From Drosophila persimilis (lineage: Eukaryota; Arthropoda; Insecta; Diptera; Drosophilidae), in contig NW_020825348.1 of the NCBI RefSeq assembly GCF_003286085.1, positions 62,001 through 126,000 on the forward strand: a stretch of DNA of 64,000 nucleotides, written 5' to 3'. Positions within the stretch are counted from its first letter, which is position 1, and each line of letters opens with the position of its first letter. The notes under the pieces are model-generated. The model ran no database searches and was not told the DNA's origin. It was given only the letters and a program-made list of their open reading frames with translations. The translations under genes were made by a program, and so were the position numbers. Positions 22,718 through 33,783 of this stretch are shown in pieces.

Positions 22718-25221
22718 TATTTCTTATAATACTATCGATGAGTAAATCTTAAACTAATATTCAAATCTTATCAACTGATATTCATATCTTACATATTGAT
22801 AAAATTTAAAAGTTATTTGAATATAAATGCAGAATAGTATATTTTTATGGCTTATATTTATGTATGGCCATACTAAAAATGACTAATAATTACAAATCTT
22901 TAACCTATCCTTATGGACTTTCTGAGTTTTGTTTTTATTATCGGAGATTATGACGTTATCTCTTTCTCCGATACTTTATACTCTATATGGTCCTATATAT
23001 TTAAAATCTAGCTTATGACCTGTTTCATTTTTCAATAAAACTTTATCTCCTACAGCTAAATTTAAATCTTTTAACTTTTAACTTAAGTCATATAGCTGTT
23101 TATTTTTAATTTTATGCTCCTCGAGCATAATCCTTGCTCGTTTATATGCTATTTATAATCTATATTTACTCTCTTTAGAGTAATCATCTATGTTATATAG
23201 AGGTGCTATTCTATCTATAGTATTCAATTGAACTGGTAAGTTTGAAGTCTTACCGAAAACTAGCTCATATGGACAATAATCATGTGCCATAGAGGGGGTT
23301 GTATTAAAACAATATACGAAGTATTGCAGCCATACATCCCAATCTGATTTGTCAGCTGAGATGTATGAGCGTATGAACTCGTTAAATGTTCTGTGGCTTC
23401 GCTCCACGGTTCCTACAGTCTGGTGATGATGTGCAGTAGAAGTTATGTTTTTGATATTTAGATTTTTACGTAAGTCTTCAATTATTGAATTTTTATATTC
23501 TGTTCCCATGTCCGTAATGAACGTCTTCATTGGACCGTACTTTAGAATAAAATTTTCAAAAATAGCTTTAGCTACTGTATTTGCACTTTTGTTTCTAATA
23601 GGTATGGCAACAAGGTATTTTGTCAGGTCACATATTAAGGTGACTGCATATTCATTTCCTTGTTCTGATTTAGGAAGTGGACCGATCGTATCCACTACCC
23701 TATCAAAAGCCATGTATGGTGTTTCTGTAATAGTCAATGGAGTTATTGTGTGCTTGGTTACTTTAGCTTTTTGGCATTTTGGACATTTTCGTATGTAATT
23801 GGTTATTTCTTTAGTCATACCTTTCCAAAAATAATGTCTTTTGACCTTGGCCAAGGTTTTTGTTATGCCTGTATGTCCTCCTTGTATGGGATCATCATGT
23901 AATGTAGACAGTATTGCTTCTTTTTCTTTTTCATTTTTAATTAGGGTCACCGGGTTGAGTAGCGCTACTCTTATTGTTCGTAATATTTTATTGCCCATAT
24001 TTTTAAAATTATCTATTGAAATGTATTCAAAGATATTTTCCCACGGTGCCACTTTGAGTTCGCTGATTTTTTGTTTACCGGCTTGCGTTTCAAGCCTTTG
24101 GAAAAACTGACCTAAGTCAAGGGTTCCATTAGTATACAAATCGCTAACATCATATCTTGCAGTAATTTCGGCCAGGAGTTTTTTGTTTATTTGACGATAG
24201 TCAACTACTAATCGCCATTTATTTTGTTCTGAACCCGGAAGGGCTTTCTTTGGGACAAGTAGAAGTGGGCTGTTGTATTCTGATACGGATGGTTCGACAA
24301 TATTGTCGTTGATTAATTTTCCTACTTGTTTTTTAATTTCCTCAACTTGGCTATGCGGGCTTCGATAGTTCTTTATATATATAGGTTCGTCATCCCTCAA
24401 TCTCAATTTCTGTTTATAAAAATTATTTGTTGTGATTGATTCGGTTTCAAGCCCGAATACGTCACTAAAATTGGTGCATAGTTTAGTTAATTGCTTCTTG
24501 AATTGTACTGGGAAATGTTTGCTTAATTCAGCTATGACAGTTTTTTCTCGGATTTTTTGAGTTGTTTGAATTACCTTGTAATTCGAAAGTGATTCATATT
24601 GCATGTTATTTATATGTACTAATTGGTTGGTACTGGTTGTATTCAGCAATCGGACAAATGTATTATTTTTTGAAGTTATTGTATTTGCTACATAAATACC
24701 AGGTTGAATTTCCTGGTTTGGGATTAATATGGTTTCTATATCGGACGTTAATTCTATTTTTCTGACAACTTGTGATCTTGCTGGTAGAAGAATTGTATTG
24801 TTACCAGAACTGTATGTTATTGGAACATAAATTTTAATTTTTATATTATTTGGTCGTATTATTAACCAATCCTCTGCAGGTTTTAAGTCTATTAGGCAGT
24901 TTAATTCTTTTATGAAATCAATGCCTATTATTCCATCACACAGAATTGCAAAATTCTGATTAACTAAATGGAAATTGTGTGGAATTAGGGCAAGGCCTTG
25001 TTATTATACCTTCCCCTATTCCTTGAATATCTATTTTATTTTTTGTTTGAATGTCGTTAAAGACATCTGAATTTTCTTTTAATAGTGATATATTGGCACC
25101 TGTATCTATAAGGAATGTAAGTTGCTTTCCTGTTTTCGAATTGAGGAATGCCACGAATATATTGAGATTGAGGTTGATTGTGCGAACCGCTGGATTTTTT
25201 AATTTAGTGTATCTAGTGTAT
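22718..25221 (-). pseudogene. pol: B copy V pol with 1.3-kb RT/RNase H deletion
   Basis: The 498-aa open stretch (24,649-23,153) is the sister of copy IV, with the same RT-to-integrase deletion (joint near 24,167) and the same protease frameshift. An additional deletion near 25,210-25,225 removes the Gag C-terminus and fuses shifted Gag sequence to the protease. Integrase keeps the zinc region and DDE core. The common TAA at 23,153 again precedes the GPY/F remnant. Confidence 0.85.
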
Positions 25222-26397
25222 CTAGATATTACGGTTATTTCCCCTATAGCCAACACGACCTCTATTGTTATTATAATTATTGTTGTTGTAAATATGGTTG
25301 TGGTTGTAACCACGACCATTTCCTCTACCACGATAGTTACCTCGAAAGTTACTACCGCGGTAGACTTGTCCTTGTCTGGTGTACAATATTGAACTTGCAC
25401 TACCAGTCATCTCTGTACTACACTGTATATATTTTGCTACGGCATCATTCATTGTTGGGAATGTGCCTGCTTCTAGTATTGTTTTTAGTCTGCCGTGCTC
25501 GCAATTTTTAACCATTGTACTAATGGCATCTTTGCAGCTGAACTTATCGGCGTGTTCCGCTGGCAAACCCTCATCAATGTATGATGCTTCTAGAAGTTTT
25601 CTCATATCATCAATCTCTGTTGTGAATTGGGCGGCTGTTTTGCCTTTTTGGCATACTTTTGCCGTTTTAGCCTTTATAACATCTGATGACTCTCCGACAA
25701 TAGTGTCTTGCAATTTCTTTATTATTGCGTTAATGGTGGGTTCATCTTGTATTTTATACAATGTAGTTCCTATTACTTTTGATTTAATTACTTCTATAGC
25801 TAAATTTTCGTATGGTCCTTTCGTTAGATTGACCAATTTGACTGCCGTAATGAATCTTTGTAAATGGAGTTTCTGTCCATTAAATTCCGGAATGGCGTGC
25901 GAAATATCTTTGATATATGCCCGTTGGGCAATTGTTTCGTCTGCCATTGTGGTTGGTTCTTGCCCAACCACGCTGTTTGCTGAACTAGTCGACGGTTTGT
26001 CGTCGTTTACCGGATGGTTCGATCTATTTGATCGAGAATCGTCTTCCGATATGGGACTTATTGGCCTTGATTCCGATTCTACAGCTGGTATATATGTCGC
26101 AGCTGTGTTTAGAAGATTTTGTATGTGTATGTCTAGATTGAATTTTTCTCTAACGAATACTAATCGTTCCCTTAGACATTTGAAGACGTCTGTAGCTTGA
26201 AACCAATGTATATCAGTAAGTCTTTGTTTGTTCTCTAGAAAAAGTTCTCTGACTTCATTATATTCGTTTACCAAATTAGTTGTATGTTTAATGACCGTAC
26301 TATTTTGTGTAGGTCTGTTCTGCGTTAAGCATTTGTATGACTTATCGAATTCTGCTCTTAGAGTGCAAACTTTAGCGCAGATCGTAAGCCAGTCCAT
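25222..26397 (-). CDS. gag: B element Gag with native N-terminus
   Basis: This 391-aa Gag is the only copy with the true N-terminus (MDWLTICAKVC). Residues about 1-150 form a helical, acidic/Ser-rich region. Residues about 150-330 are capsid-like and contain the KVCQKGKTAAQF block where A is joined in the other copies. The last about 60 residues are an RGRGNGRGYN-type Arg/Gly/Asn/Tyr-rich nucleocapsid substitute with no CCHC knuckle, as in the 412/mdg1 lineage. The C-terminus is truncated by a deletion at about 25,220, where copies I, III and IV continue for some 30 more residues. Three small ORFs lie just upstream on the same strand. Confidence 0.85.
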   Translation of the reverse strand: MDWLTICAKVCTLRAEFDKSYKCLTQNRPTQNSTVIKHTTNLVNEYNEVRELFLENKQRLTDIHWFQATDVFKCLRERLVFVREKFNLDIHIQNLLNTAATYIPAVESESRPISPISEDDSRSNRSNHPVNDDKPSTSSANSVVGQEPTTMADETIAQRAYIKDISHAIPEFNGQKLHLQRFITAVKLVNLTKGPYENLAIEVIKSKVIGTTLYKIQDEPTINAIIKKLQDTIVGESSDVIKAKTAKVCQKGKTAAQFTTEIDDMRKLLEASYIDEGLPAEHADKFSCKDAISTMVKNCEHGRLKTILEAGTFPTMNDAVAKYIQCSTEMTGSASSILYTRQGQVYRGSNFRGNYRGRGNGRGYNHNHIYNNNNYNNNRGRVGYRGNNRNI

Positions 26398-26406
26398 ATG
26401 TGTTTT

Positions 26407-26715
26407 TTAATGTTGTCCATTCCGATTGGAAGACAATCTAACATTAGCAATCACAATTCTTCCTAGAATTTCATTTTCTATTATTTGGCTGTTTACAAGG
26501 ATGCCGGGTTTGGTTGATAATACGATACCCTTTTGTGTGGCATCACAATGAATTAGTGGTGAAAAAGGTAAATTATATTCGTTCATATATGAGTATTCGA
26601 ACTCGTATATGCTAATTGGATTGGGGAATACGGCTAAGATTGCTTTAGCTCTATATTCGAAATTTTCATTCCTATCGTGGGTAGCCCTAATGGCTGCTGC
26701 TGTTCTACGAGACAT
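26407..26715 (-). CDS. B small leader ORF, 102 aa
   Basis: Small ORF ending 10 nt before the B gag ATG. The protein is soluble-looking and beta-rich, with a segment ISIYEFEYSYMNEYNLPFSP followed by a GIVLSTKPGILVN region. Part of it resembles the next upstream small ORF (26,634-26,822), which overlaps it in another frame; the two may be one protein broken by a frameshift. 412/mdg1-type elements are known to carry small ORFs ahead of gag. Function unknown to me; a dUTPase-like or other small beta-barrel fold is only a guess. Confidence 0.5.
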   Translation of the reverse strand: MSRRTAAAIRATHDRNENFEYRAKAILAVFPNPISIYEFEYSYMNEYNLPFSPLIHCDATQKGIVLSTKPGILVNSQIIENEILGRIVIANVRLSSNRNGQH

Positions 26716-26822
26716 TTTATTTTGGCTTTGTAACAGTATATTAAAGGCGGGAATTCTACCTGAAATGTACCCATGTACATGTATTCGAGCTCTATTATGC
26801 TCCTAGGGGTCGTTGAGACCAA
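26634..26822 (-). CDS. B small leader ORF, 62 aa
   Basis: Starts 10 nt after the membrane-protein ORF upstream. The core (SIIELEYMYM...VEFPPLIYC) aligns by eye with SIYEFEYSYM...PFSPLIHC of the 102-aa ORF, suggesting an internal duplication. It overlaps that ORF by 82 bp in a different frame. Likely the N-terminal part of the same product, separated by an indel. Confidence 0.4.
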   Translation of the reverse strand: MVSTTPRSIIELEYMYMGTFQVEFPPLIYCYKAKIKCLVEQQQPLGLPTIGMKISNIELKQS

Positions 26823-26832
26823 TTTTTTTTTT

Positions 26833-27060
26833 TTAGACTCTATCTAAATTGTTTGCCCTACTCATATATCTCTTTTTAATTATCTTATTATGTTTTACAT
26901 ACAATGTTAAAAGGAATTGTAAAACACTGACAATGGTTAAAATCAGAAGTAATAACCAGAGTGCATTGAGATCATCCCTGTGGTCTATTATTTTGACATT
27001 ATTGACCACATTGGCCGTATTGTCTTTGGTCTGACTATCGTCAGAACCGAACCAACCCAT
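26833..27060 (-). CDS. B small membrane protein ORF, 75 aa
   Basis: Begins MGWFGSDDS, fitting the MGxxxS pattern for N-myristoylation (Gly2, Ser6). Residues about 33-55 form one strongly hydrophobic segment, followed by a basic tail (KHNKIIKKRY). Predicted single-pass or membrane-tethered peptide, first of three small ORFs before gag in the B leader. B has no env gene visible, so this is its only candidate membrane-interacting product. Function unproven. Confidence 0.6.
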   Translation of the reverse strand: MGWFGSDDSQTKDNTANVVNNVKIIDHRDDLNALWLLLLILTIVSVLQFLLTLYVKHNKIIKKRYMSRANNLDRV

Positions 27061-27267
27061 GGTGATGATTTTCTCTCAAAAATTGGTTTCTACAATGTTG
27101 GGGGTTTTTTTTTTTAATTATCTGCCATTCGTTTATTCTTTTCAATAATAAAAAAAAATTATTAATTATTAAAAATTTTTTTTCATGAACACACATATCT
27201 ATATACCCTTCCTTTTTTTTTTTACTCTTTAAAATTTCATCAATATAATTTTTTTTTTTATATATAT
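27061..27267 (-). other. B leader, AT-rich part next to C insertion
   Basis: Non-coding, long T and A runs, ending in a TATATATA run at the insertion point. ATAT at 27,264-27,267 is the left target-site duplication of C1. The leader resumes at 41,491 on the other side of the two C elements. Confidence 0.7.
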
Positions 27268-27862
27268 AGTGACATATCCATAATTCCCCACATCCCATAC
27301 ACATTATGTTTATGTACAATTCATCCACCCCATCCACACAAGTAACAGGACCCCACTCAAGAATCAATAACTATTTCTTCCCATACTCCAAGCTAGGGCC
27401 CCCCATAATATAAACAATGGACCACATTGTTTCAGCAACATTAGAATCACGCCACTCTCGAGAAATCGATTCTTTAGAATCACGCCACTCATGAGGACCA
27501 ATCAAAGCTAGACATAAAACCAAGGAGTATCACATTCCTAGCTCCGTCATGTAATGCAACACCGATCGCCAGCAGTGGATGCCTTTCATCAAAGCCGACG
27601 CATCCCCAAATATCGATCCAGGCACGTACGCCACCGACACGAAGATGCAGCCGAGGAAAGCAACGCCCGAAGCCAGAGTCGGGAGTTCCAAGAGAAGGGC
27701 TCATGGAAACTAGCCAGCAGCAGAGAGATCAGTTCCGTTTGAGACAAGCAGACCGAAAGTCAAGTCGGGGAATTCATTTAAATCTTGTGACATAAAGATA
27801 TTTAAGTTGTAAAATAAAAGTCTTTGTTAAAAAACTTAAAATCGAGTTGCGGATATTTAACT
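27268..27862 (+). repeat. C1 5' LTR
   Basis: 595 bp, AGTGAC...TTAACT. AATAAA polyadenylation signal at 27,813-27,818. Virtually identical to the LTRs at 33,784, 34,383 and 40,896. Confidence 0.92.
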
Positions 27863-27880
27863 GGCGCAGTCGGTAGGATT
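27862..27880 (+). promoter_or_regulatory. C1 primer binding site, tRNA-Ser
   Basis: TGGCGCAGTCGGTAGGATT is complementary to the 3' end of Drosophila tRNA-Ser plus CCA over 19 nt (from memory of the tRNA). It overlaps the last base of the LTR, as usual for this group. Confidence 0.85.
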
Positions 27881-28168
27881 TCGTTTAAAATTAACACCTA
27901 TATTTCGGTAATGGTCAGCTTGTGTAATTTATAATTACTGTGATCACGTAATCCCGGAATTGTTAATAAAATTGTGAAATCCGCCAAAGAACCTATGTGC
28001 TGCAAGCACATACGATTTGCAAAACTAATTTAAGTGAACTGAAGTAAGCGGAGATAGTGAATCACCAAGGACAGTGAAACACTTAATACAAAATCAAAAA
28101 AAACTTACAAGTGAACCAAAATAAAGTTAAAAACTACAACAAAACAAAACCCAATCAACACCAACAAC

Positions 28169-29125
28169 ATGGCGTTACCACCACTATCATTGAGCGAAAT
28201 CCACTTGAACCAGGCACTGCTGTCGATCCGACAAATACCTGCCTATGACGGTTCATCTGGACAGCTAAGCTCATTTATCAAACGAATCGAATATGTATGC
28301 GGATTATATCCAACTGAAGATCTTCGCCAACAAAGGATCCTATTTGGAGCGACCGAGATCCAACTGTCAGGAGAGGCACAACGCATATCGCAAATGACAC
28401 AACCCAACACGTGGCTCGAACTGAAGACGGCGCTGATCAACGAGTTCAAAAATCACACACCATATGAAGAACTCTTACGACAACTATACACCACCAGATT
28501 CAACGGCAGTCTTCGTAAGTTTATAGAAGAATTAGAGATAAAAGCATTATTAATAAACAATAAGCTAAACTTAGAAAACATACCAGAAAATAATGTCATT
28601 TATAAAAACGCTTTGAACAACACAATTAAAGATGTCATTACTCGAAAACTTCCTGACAGAATGTTCATGACCTTAGCAAGAAAAGATATTACCACATTGT
28701 CTAATCTTAAGAAGGCAGCACAAGAAGAAGGATTGTACGAAGCTAGTACAACAGATTCAGGTACAAATAAAGATCAATCGAAATCGTCTCAATCAAATCG
28801 AAAGAATGTTGGAAACTATTATCCAAATTATAATACTACTAACTATCACAATCAAACTCAGAGTTCATCTGGAACAGGTCAGACGAATCGAACAAATCAA
28901 AATCAAAATTCCCAAAATCCTGGATTATACAATGAGTTCAAAAATTCCTTGAATCAAGGTAGGGCTCAGAATCCATTCAATCAGCAAATATTTCAAAACC
29001 AAGCTAGTGGGAGTGGACCCAACCAACCTACTAAAAGAGGGAGGGAGAGCCAGAGTGGCCAAACGAAGATGGACGTAAATTTTCATCAAGCCGCCTCGGA
29101 AGAAACCGAGGAGGACCCTATATAA
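28169..29125 (+). CDS. gag: C1 Gag
   Basis: Intact 318-aa Gag. The N-terminal two thirds is a capsid-like helical region (IPAYDGSSGQLSSFIKRIE entry, typical of errantivirus gag). The C-terminal about 110 residues are Asn/Gln/Ser-rich with basic KRGRE, without a CCHC knuckle. ATG context CAACATGG is favourable. The stop lies at 29,125; pol follows in the -1 frame. Differs from C2 Gag at a few residues (for example Thr/Ile and Phe/Ser). Confidence 0.85.
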   Translation: MALPPLSLSEIHLNQALLSIRQIPAYDGSSGQLSSFIKRIEYVCGLYPTEDLRQQRILFGATEIQLSGEAQRISQMTQPNTWLELKTALINEFKNHTPYEELLRQLYTTRFNGSLRKFIEELEIKALLINNKLNLENIPENNVIYKNALNNTIKDVITRKLPDRMFMTLARKDITTLSNLKKAAQEEGLYEASTTDSGTNKDQSKSSQSNRKNVGNYYPNYNTTNYHNQTQSSSGTGQTNRTNQNQNSQNPGLYNEFKNSLNQGRAQNPFNQQIFQNQASGSGPNQPTKRGRESQSGQTKMDVNFHQAASEETEEDPI

Positions 29126-32100
29126 ACATTACCATTAATAAAAGAATATTAAGGTGTATCGCTGACTCGGGATCATCGATCAACATCATGAAAGAAAATT
29201 ACACAGATTCCGAGATAAAAGACGATAACCTTACGGTCCATACCATCAATGGACCTGTCCGTTTAACTAAGAGTATAATGAGGAATGCGAACAAAACATG
29301 TCCGTCCGAACAAAAGTTCTACATACATAACTTTTCCGAAAATTATGATATTTTATTAGGAAGAGAATACTTGATGGCAAGTAAAGCCGTCATCGATTAC
29401 AGAAATGACACTGTAACACTAGGAGCTAGGTCGTACCCAATCATTCAGAGTGGAGAAGCTATTGAAGCCGGCAAGACCGCACAGAAGTGCACTGATCCCT
29501 CTACAAAAGAAGAGAAGATCGCACCTAAGTGCCTTGACCCATCTCCAGAGGGAGATCAATACTTCGCTTCCGCTCTAGACAGTGAATTAAGGGAATGTAA
29601 TCAATTAAGATTGGAACACTTAAACGACGAAGAGAGGGAAGAGTTAAAGAAGGTCTAATATGAGTTTAAGGATGTGCAGTACAGAGAAGGTGACAATTTG
29701 ACTTTCACAAGTACAATCAAGCACGAGATCAAAACTCAACATGAAGACCCGGTCTACAGACGACCATACAAATATGCCCAGATACATGATCAGGAGGTAA
29801 ACCAGCAAATCAAAGATATGATCAGGCAGGGAATAATTCGAAAGTCGAATTCTCCTTACTGCTCGCCCATATCTATGATTCCGAAGAAGATAGATGCCTC
29901 AGGAAAGCAAAAATATCGAATGGTAGTAGACTATAGAAGTCTAAATGAAATAACAGTTAAAGACAAATTCCCAACTCCAAGAATGGATGAAATCCTAGAC
30001 AAACTAGGTAAATGTCAGTATTTTACGACAATCGATTTAGCAAAAGGTTTCCATCAAATACCCATGGAACCTAGCTCAATCCCCAAAACTGCGTTCTCCA
30101 CTAAGCATGGACATTACGAGTTCACTCGTATGCCCTTTGGGCTAACCACTGCCCCAGCTACCTTCCAAAGATGTATGAACAATCTGCTAGAAGAGTTAAT
30201 CTTCAAAGATTGCTTTGTATACTTAGGATGACATCATTATATTTTCCACTTCATTGGAAGAACACTTGTTGTCACTAAGGAGAGTATTTGGAAAGTTGAG
30301 AGACGCCAACTTGAAGCTACAAATGGATAAATGTGAATTCATGAAAAAGGAAACTGAATTCCTAGGTCATGTAGTCACTACTGAAGGAATAGTACCAAAT
30401 CCAGGCAAAATCTCTGCCATTGTCAAATTTCCAATACCAGAAACGACTAAACAAATAAAGTCATTCTTAGGTCTGTGCGGGTTCTACAGGAAATTCATTC
30501 CTAATTTTGCAAACATAGCAAAACCCATGACACTCAAACTAAAGAAAGGAGCTGTCATAGACCCCAAGGAAGAAAGGTACGTCGAGGCATTTGAGAGACT
30601 AAAAGTACTCATCACCTCAGACCCTATCCGTTGCGTTCCCAGACTTTGACAAAATGTTCACGGTAACAACCGACGCTAGTAACATAGCATTGGGAGCGGT
30701 TTTGTCACAAGAACACAAACCGATCTGCTACGCTAGCAGAACCCTAAATGAACATGAAATAAACTATTCAGCCATCGAAAAGGAATTATTAGCGATCGTA
30801 TGGGCAACCAAGTATTTCCGTTCATACCTGTTCGGTAGAACATTCGAGATACAAAGCGATCATAAACCCTTGATTTGGTTGAACAACCTCAAGGAGCCAA
30901 ATATGAAATTACAAAGGTGGAAAATAAAACTGAATGAGTTTGATTTTAAAATGAAATATCTACCAGGCAAAGAAAATCATGTAGCTGATGCCTTATCAAG
31001 GGTAAAGATTAATGAAAATCTCCTGGGAGAAGCTTCCAATAGCGTTGGTGCAACTGTACATAGCGCACAGGAAGACAATCTAAATCACATTGCTATCACG
31101 GAAAGACCAATTAACTATTACAATCGGCAAATTGAGCTAATAAAAGGCAATGAAGATAAGGTAGAAACAATTCGTTATTTTCACAAGCTAATCATCAAGA
31201 TCACGTATAAGGAAATGACTAACACCTTAGCGAAGGATATAATAAAGGAATATCTATGCACCAAAAAGAGCGCATTATATTTCCATAACGAAACAGATTT
31301 TCCTCCATTCCAAAAAGCCTATTTAGAAATCATTAATTCTAACAATATAACCAAAGCTATTAAATCAAGCACGAAACTCCTAGATATTCAGAATTACGCT
31401 GAATTTAAAGAAACCATATTAAAGAATCATAAAGGCTTACTCCATCCAGGGATAGAGAAAACCGTCAATTGGTTTAGGGGAAAATACTATTACCCGGATT
31501 ATCAAAAACTAATCCAAAACATCATAAACGAATGTCCTACTTGTAATATTGCCAAAACAGAGCATAGAAATACGAAGTTGGCATTCGAAACTACACCGGA
31601 AATACTGAACATCAGAGAGAAATACGTCATGGATTTCTATATGGTTGGTAACCAACAGTTCCTATCATGTATTGACGTATACTCGAAGTTTGCCACTCTT
31701 GTAGAAGTAAAAAGTCGTGACTGGTTAGAAGCAAAAAGAGCCATCATGAAAGTTTTTAACGAGATGGGCAAACCAATTGAAATCAAAGCCGATAAAGATT
31801 CAGCTTTTATGTGCACAGCATTGCAAGCATGGCTGAATGCGGAAAACGTCAAAATAGAGATCACTTCCAGCAAAAATGGAATATCTGACGTAGAAAGATT
31901 TCATAAAACAGTAAATGAAAAATTAAGAATAATATCTAGCGAGGATAACACAGAAGATAGATTCACGAAGTTTGAATTAATTCTTTATACTTATAATCAT
32001 AAAACCAAACATAATACCACAAATAGGACACCAGCTGATATATTCATTTATGCAGGCTCACCTGATTATGACACACAACTAAATAAAGTGAATAAAATCA

Positions 32101-32222
32101 CTCAATTAAATAAAAACCGCATAGAGTATGAAGTAGATACCCGCTATAAACTATCACCTCTAGTTAAGTCTAAGGTAACAAATCCTTTCAAAAGGACGGG
32201 TGAAATTAGACAGGTAGACTGA
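29126..32222 (+). pseudogene. pol: C1 Pol, one nonsense and three frameshifts
   Basis: Domain order: protease (ADSGSS near 29,165), RT (VVDYRSLNE; catalytic YLDD near 30,225), RNase H (TTDAS; DALSR), integrase (HHCC, DDE). Compared with C2 the breaks are: a TAA at 29,656-29,658, a 1-nt insertion inside the RT catalytic box near 30,229, a 1-nt insertion near 30,629 before RNase H, and a 1-nt insertion near 32,219 that cuts the C-terminus. Cannot make a functional Pol as it stands, unless some are assembly errors. Confidence 0.88.
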
Positions 32223-32341
32223 AAAACATTATGAAGAAAAGAATAGGGGTAGGAAAATAACTCATTATAAATCAAAATTCAAGAAAAAGAAGAAATCTAA
32301 TAGAAGCAAATATAATAATTCCAGAGAAACCGAGGAAGTTA

Positions 32342-33756
32342 ATGGAATCGGCGAACTTCAACACAATTAAAATCCTCATCTTCCTCATAATTACCATCGT
32401 AATGGCACAGGGCCAAAACATAGAAATAAATTCTATAAAATCCCAAAACGGATATATGATATTCAAAACTGGATCGATCAACATACCTATCAATTACGAA
32501 TACCATTATCTAACTGTTAATGTAACTAAAACCGAAGAACTATACCAAAATTTGTTAAGGCAAGCCACTAAATTCCAGGACATAATCCAAATAAAATATC
32601 TAGTAGACAAATTGCAAAGAGAAATGAACGGGCTAAAAATAACCAAAAGAAATAAAAGAGGCCTAATCAATATAGTAGGAACAGCCTACAAATATCTCTT
32701 TGGAACACTAGATCAGGAAGATAAAGTCGATTTGGAACAAAAAATAGAAAATTTAGCCAGCCATAGCATTCAAATGAATGAACTAAATTTGGTAATAGAT
32801 GCAGTTAATAGCGGAATAAACGTTATAACAAACTAAATGAAGAAAAAGACAGGAATCAACAAATAGAAATTTTGATATTCAATCTACAACATTTCACAGA
32901 ATATATCGAAGATATAGAACTAGGTATGCAATTAACTAGGCTCGGTATATTTAATCCAAAATTATTAAAACAAGACTACCTGGAACAAATAAATTCTGAG
33001 AAAATACTAAATATAAAAACCTCCACATGGCTAAAATCCGATACCAACGAAATTCTAATAATTTCCAACATTCCCAAAGACATTACAAAAGTACCAATCT
33101 ATAAAATCGTTCCGTATCCAGACGAATTAAATAACATGTTAACAGATATGACATACGACAAGTACTACATAAAAAATGAAGAAGTATTTGTTAAAGAAAC
33201 TAGATTGAAAACCAATGACAATTGTATAAAAGGAATTTTAATGCAAACTCCCACTAAATGTCCATATTCCAAAACTTTTCAAAACTTTCAAATAAACTTT
33301 ATTGAACCCAATATACTAATCACGTGGAATCTTCCAAAAACAACGCTAAATCAGAATTGTGTAAACCAAGAAATCATAGCGGAAGGAAATACCATTATAA
33401 AAATCTACAACTGTTCAATCCAATTAAATGAATTTACAATATCAAACACAATGTTAGATTTTGCCCAGAATGTTTATGTCAACAACAACATAACTAAAAT
33501 AAAACCACTGTCGTATGTCCAAACTAATGAAATAATTATGCAATACACCACATATAGTAACCTATTACAAATAAGTCTACTAATTTCATTTGTCATAATT
33601 ATATTAGTACTACTAAGTTATGTAGCTGTTAAATTTACGAAAACTTCTAAAAGAGTCACGGTTAAATGTATAAACCCTATAATAGAAGCAGAAGAGGAAC
33701 CAACCTCAGCCACCGCACTTGACACCCCGTCACTATACCCGAGGGTAATCGCCTAG
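32342..33756 (+). pseudogene. env: C1 Env, one frameshift
   Basis: Errantivirus-type envelope protein, normally made from a spliced RNA. Two open pieces (to 32,836 and from 32,872) are separated by a 1-nt deletion near 32,826. The N-terminal signal peptide, RNKR furin-type site, and C-terminal transmembrane segment all match C2 Env. Confidence 0.85.
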
Positions 33757-33783
33757 GGACAGGCTAATAACAAACGTTGGGGG

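Larger units (their letters stand above)
1..27110 (-). mobile_element. Tandem array of chimeric A/B Ty3-gypsy retroelements
   Basis: All coding content lies on the minus strand and alternates between an mdg3/blastopia-like element (A) and a 412/mdg1-like element (B). Plus-coordinate blocks: A(I) 1-about 1,640; B(I) to 5,926; A(II) to 7,202; A(III) to 11,327; B(III) to about 15,630; A(IV) to about 17,690; B(IV) to about 20,727; A(V) to about 22,717; B(V) from there to about 27,110. A-to-B joints near 5,927, 15,631 and 20,728 are identical. B-to-A joints near 1,640, 17,690 and 22,718 are identical; the one near 11,328 has lost about 140 bp of A leader. No LTR lies between units, so the array grew by DNA duplication of one chimeric unit (inference). 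Block ends are accurate to about 10-20 bp except where a joint is visible. Confidence 0.85.

Noticed and set aside
27100-27267. Origin or promoter in the AT-rich stretch
   Set aside because: Homopolymer-rich leader sequence; nothing beyond AT content supports a specific site.
27554-27742. 62-codon ORF within each C LTR (also 34,070, 34,669, 41,182) and its minus-strand 71-codon partner
   Set aside because: Lies wholly inside LTR regulatory sequence, no domain, preserved only because the LTRs are nearly identical.
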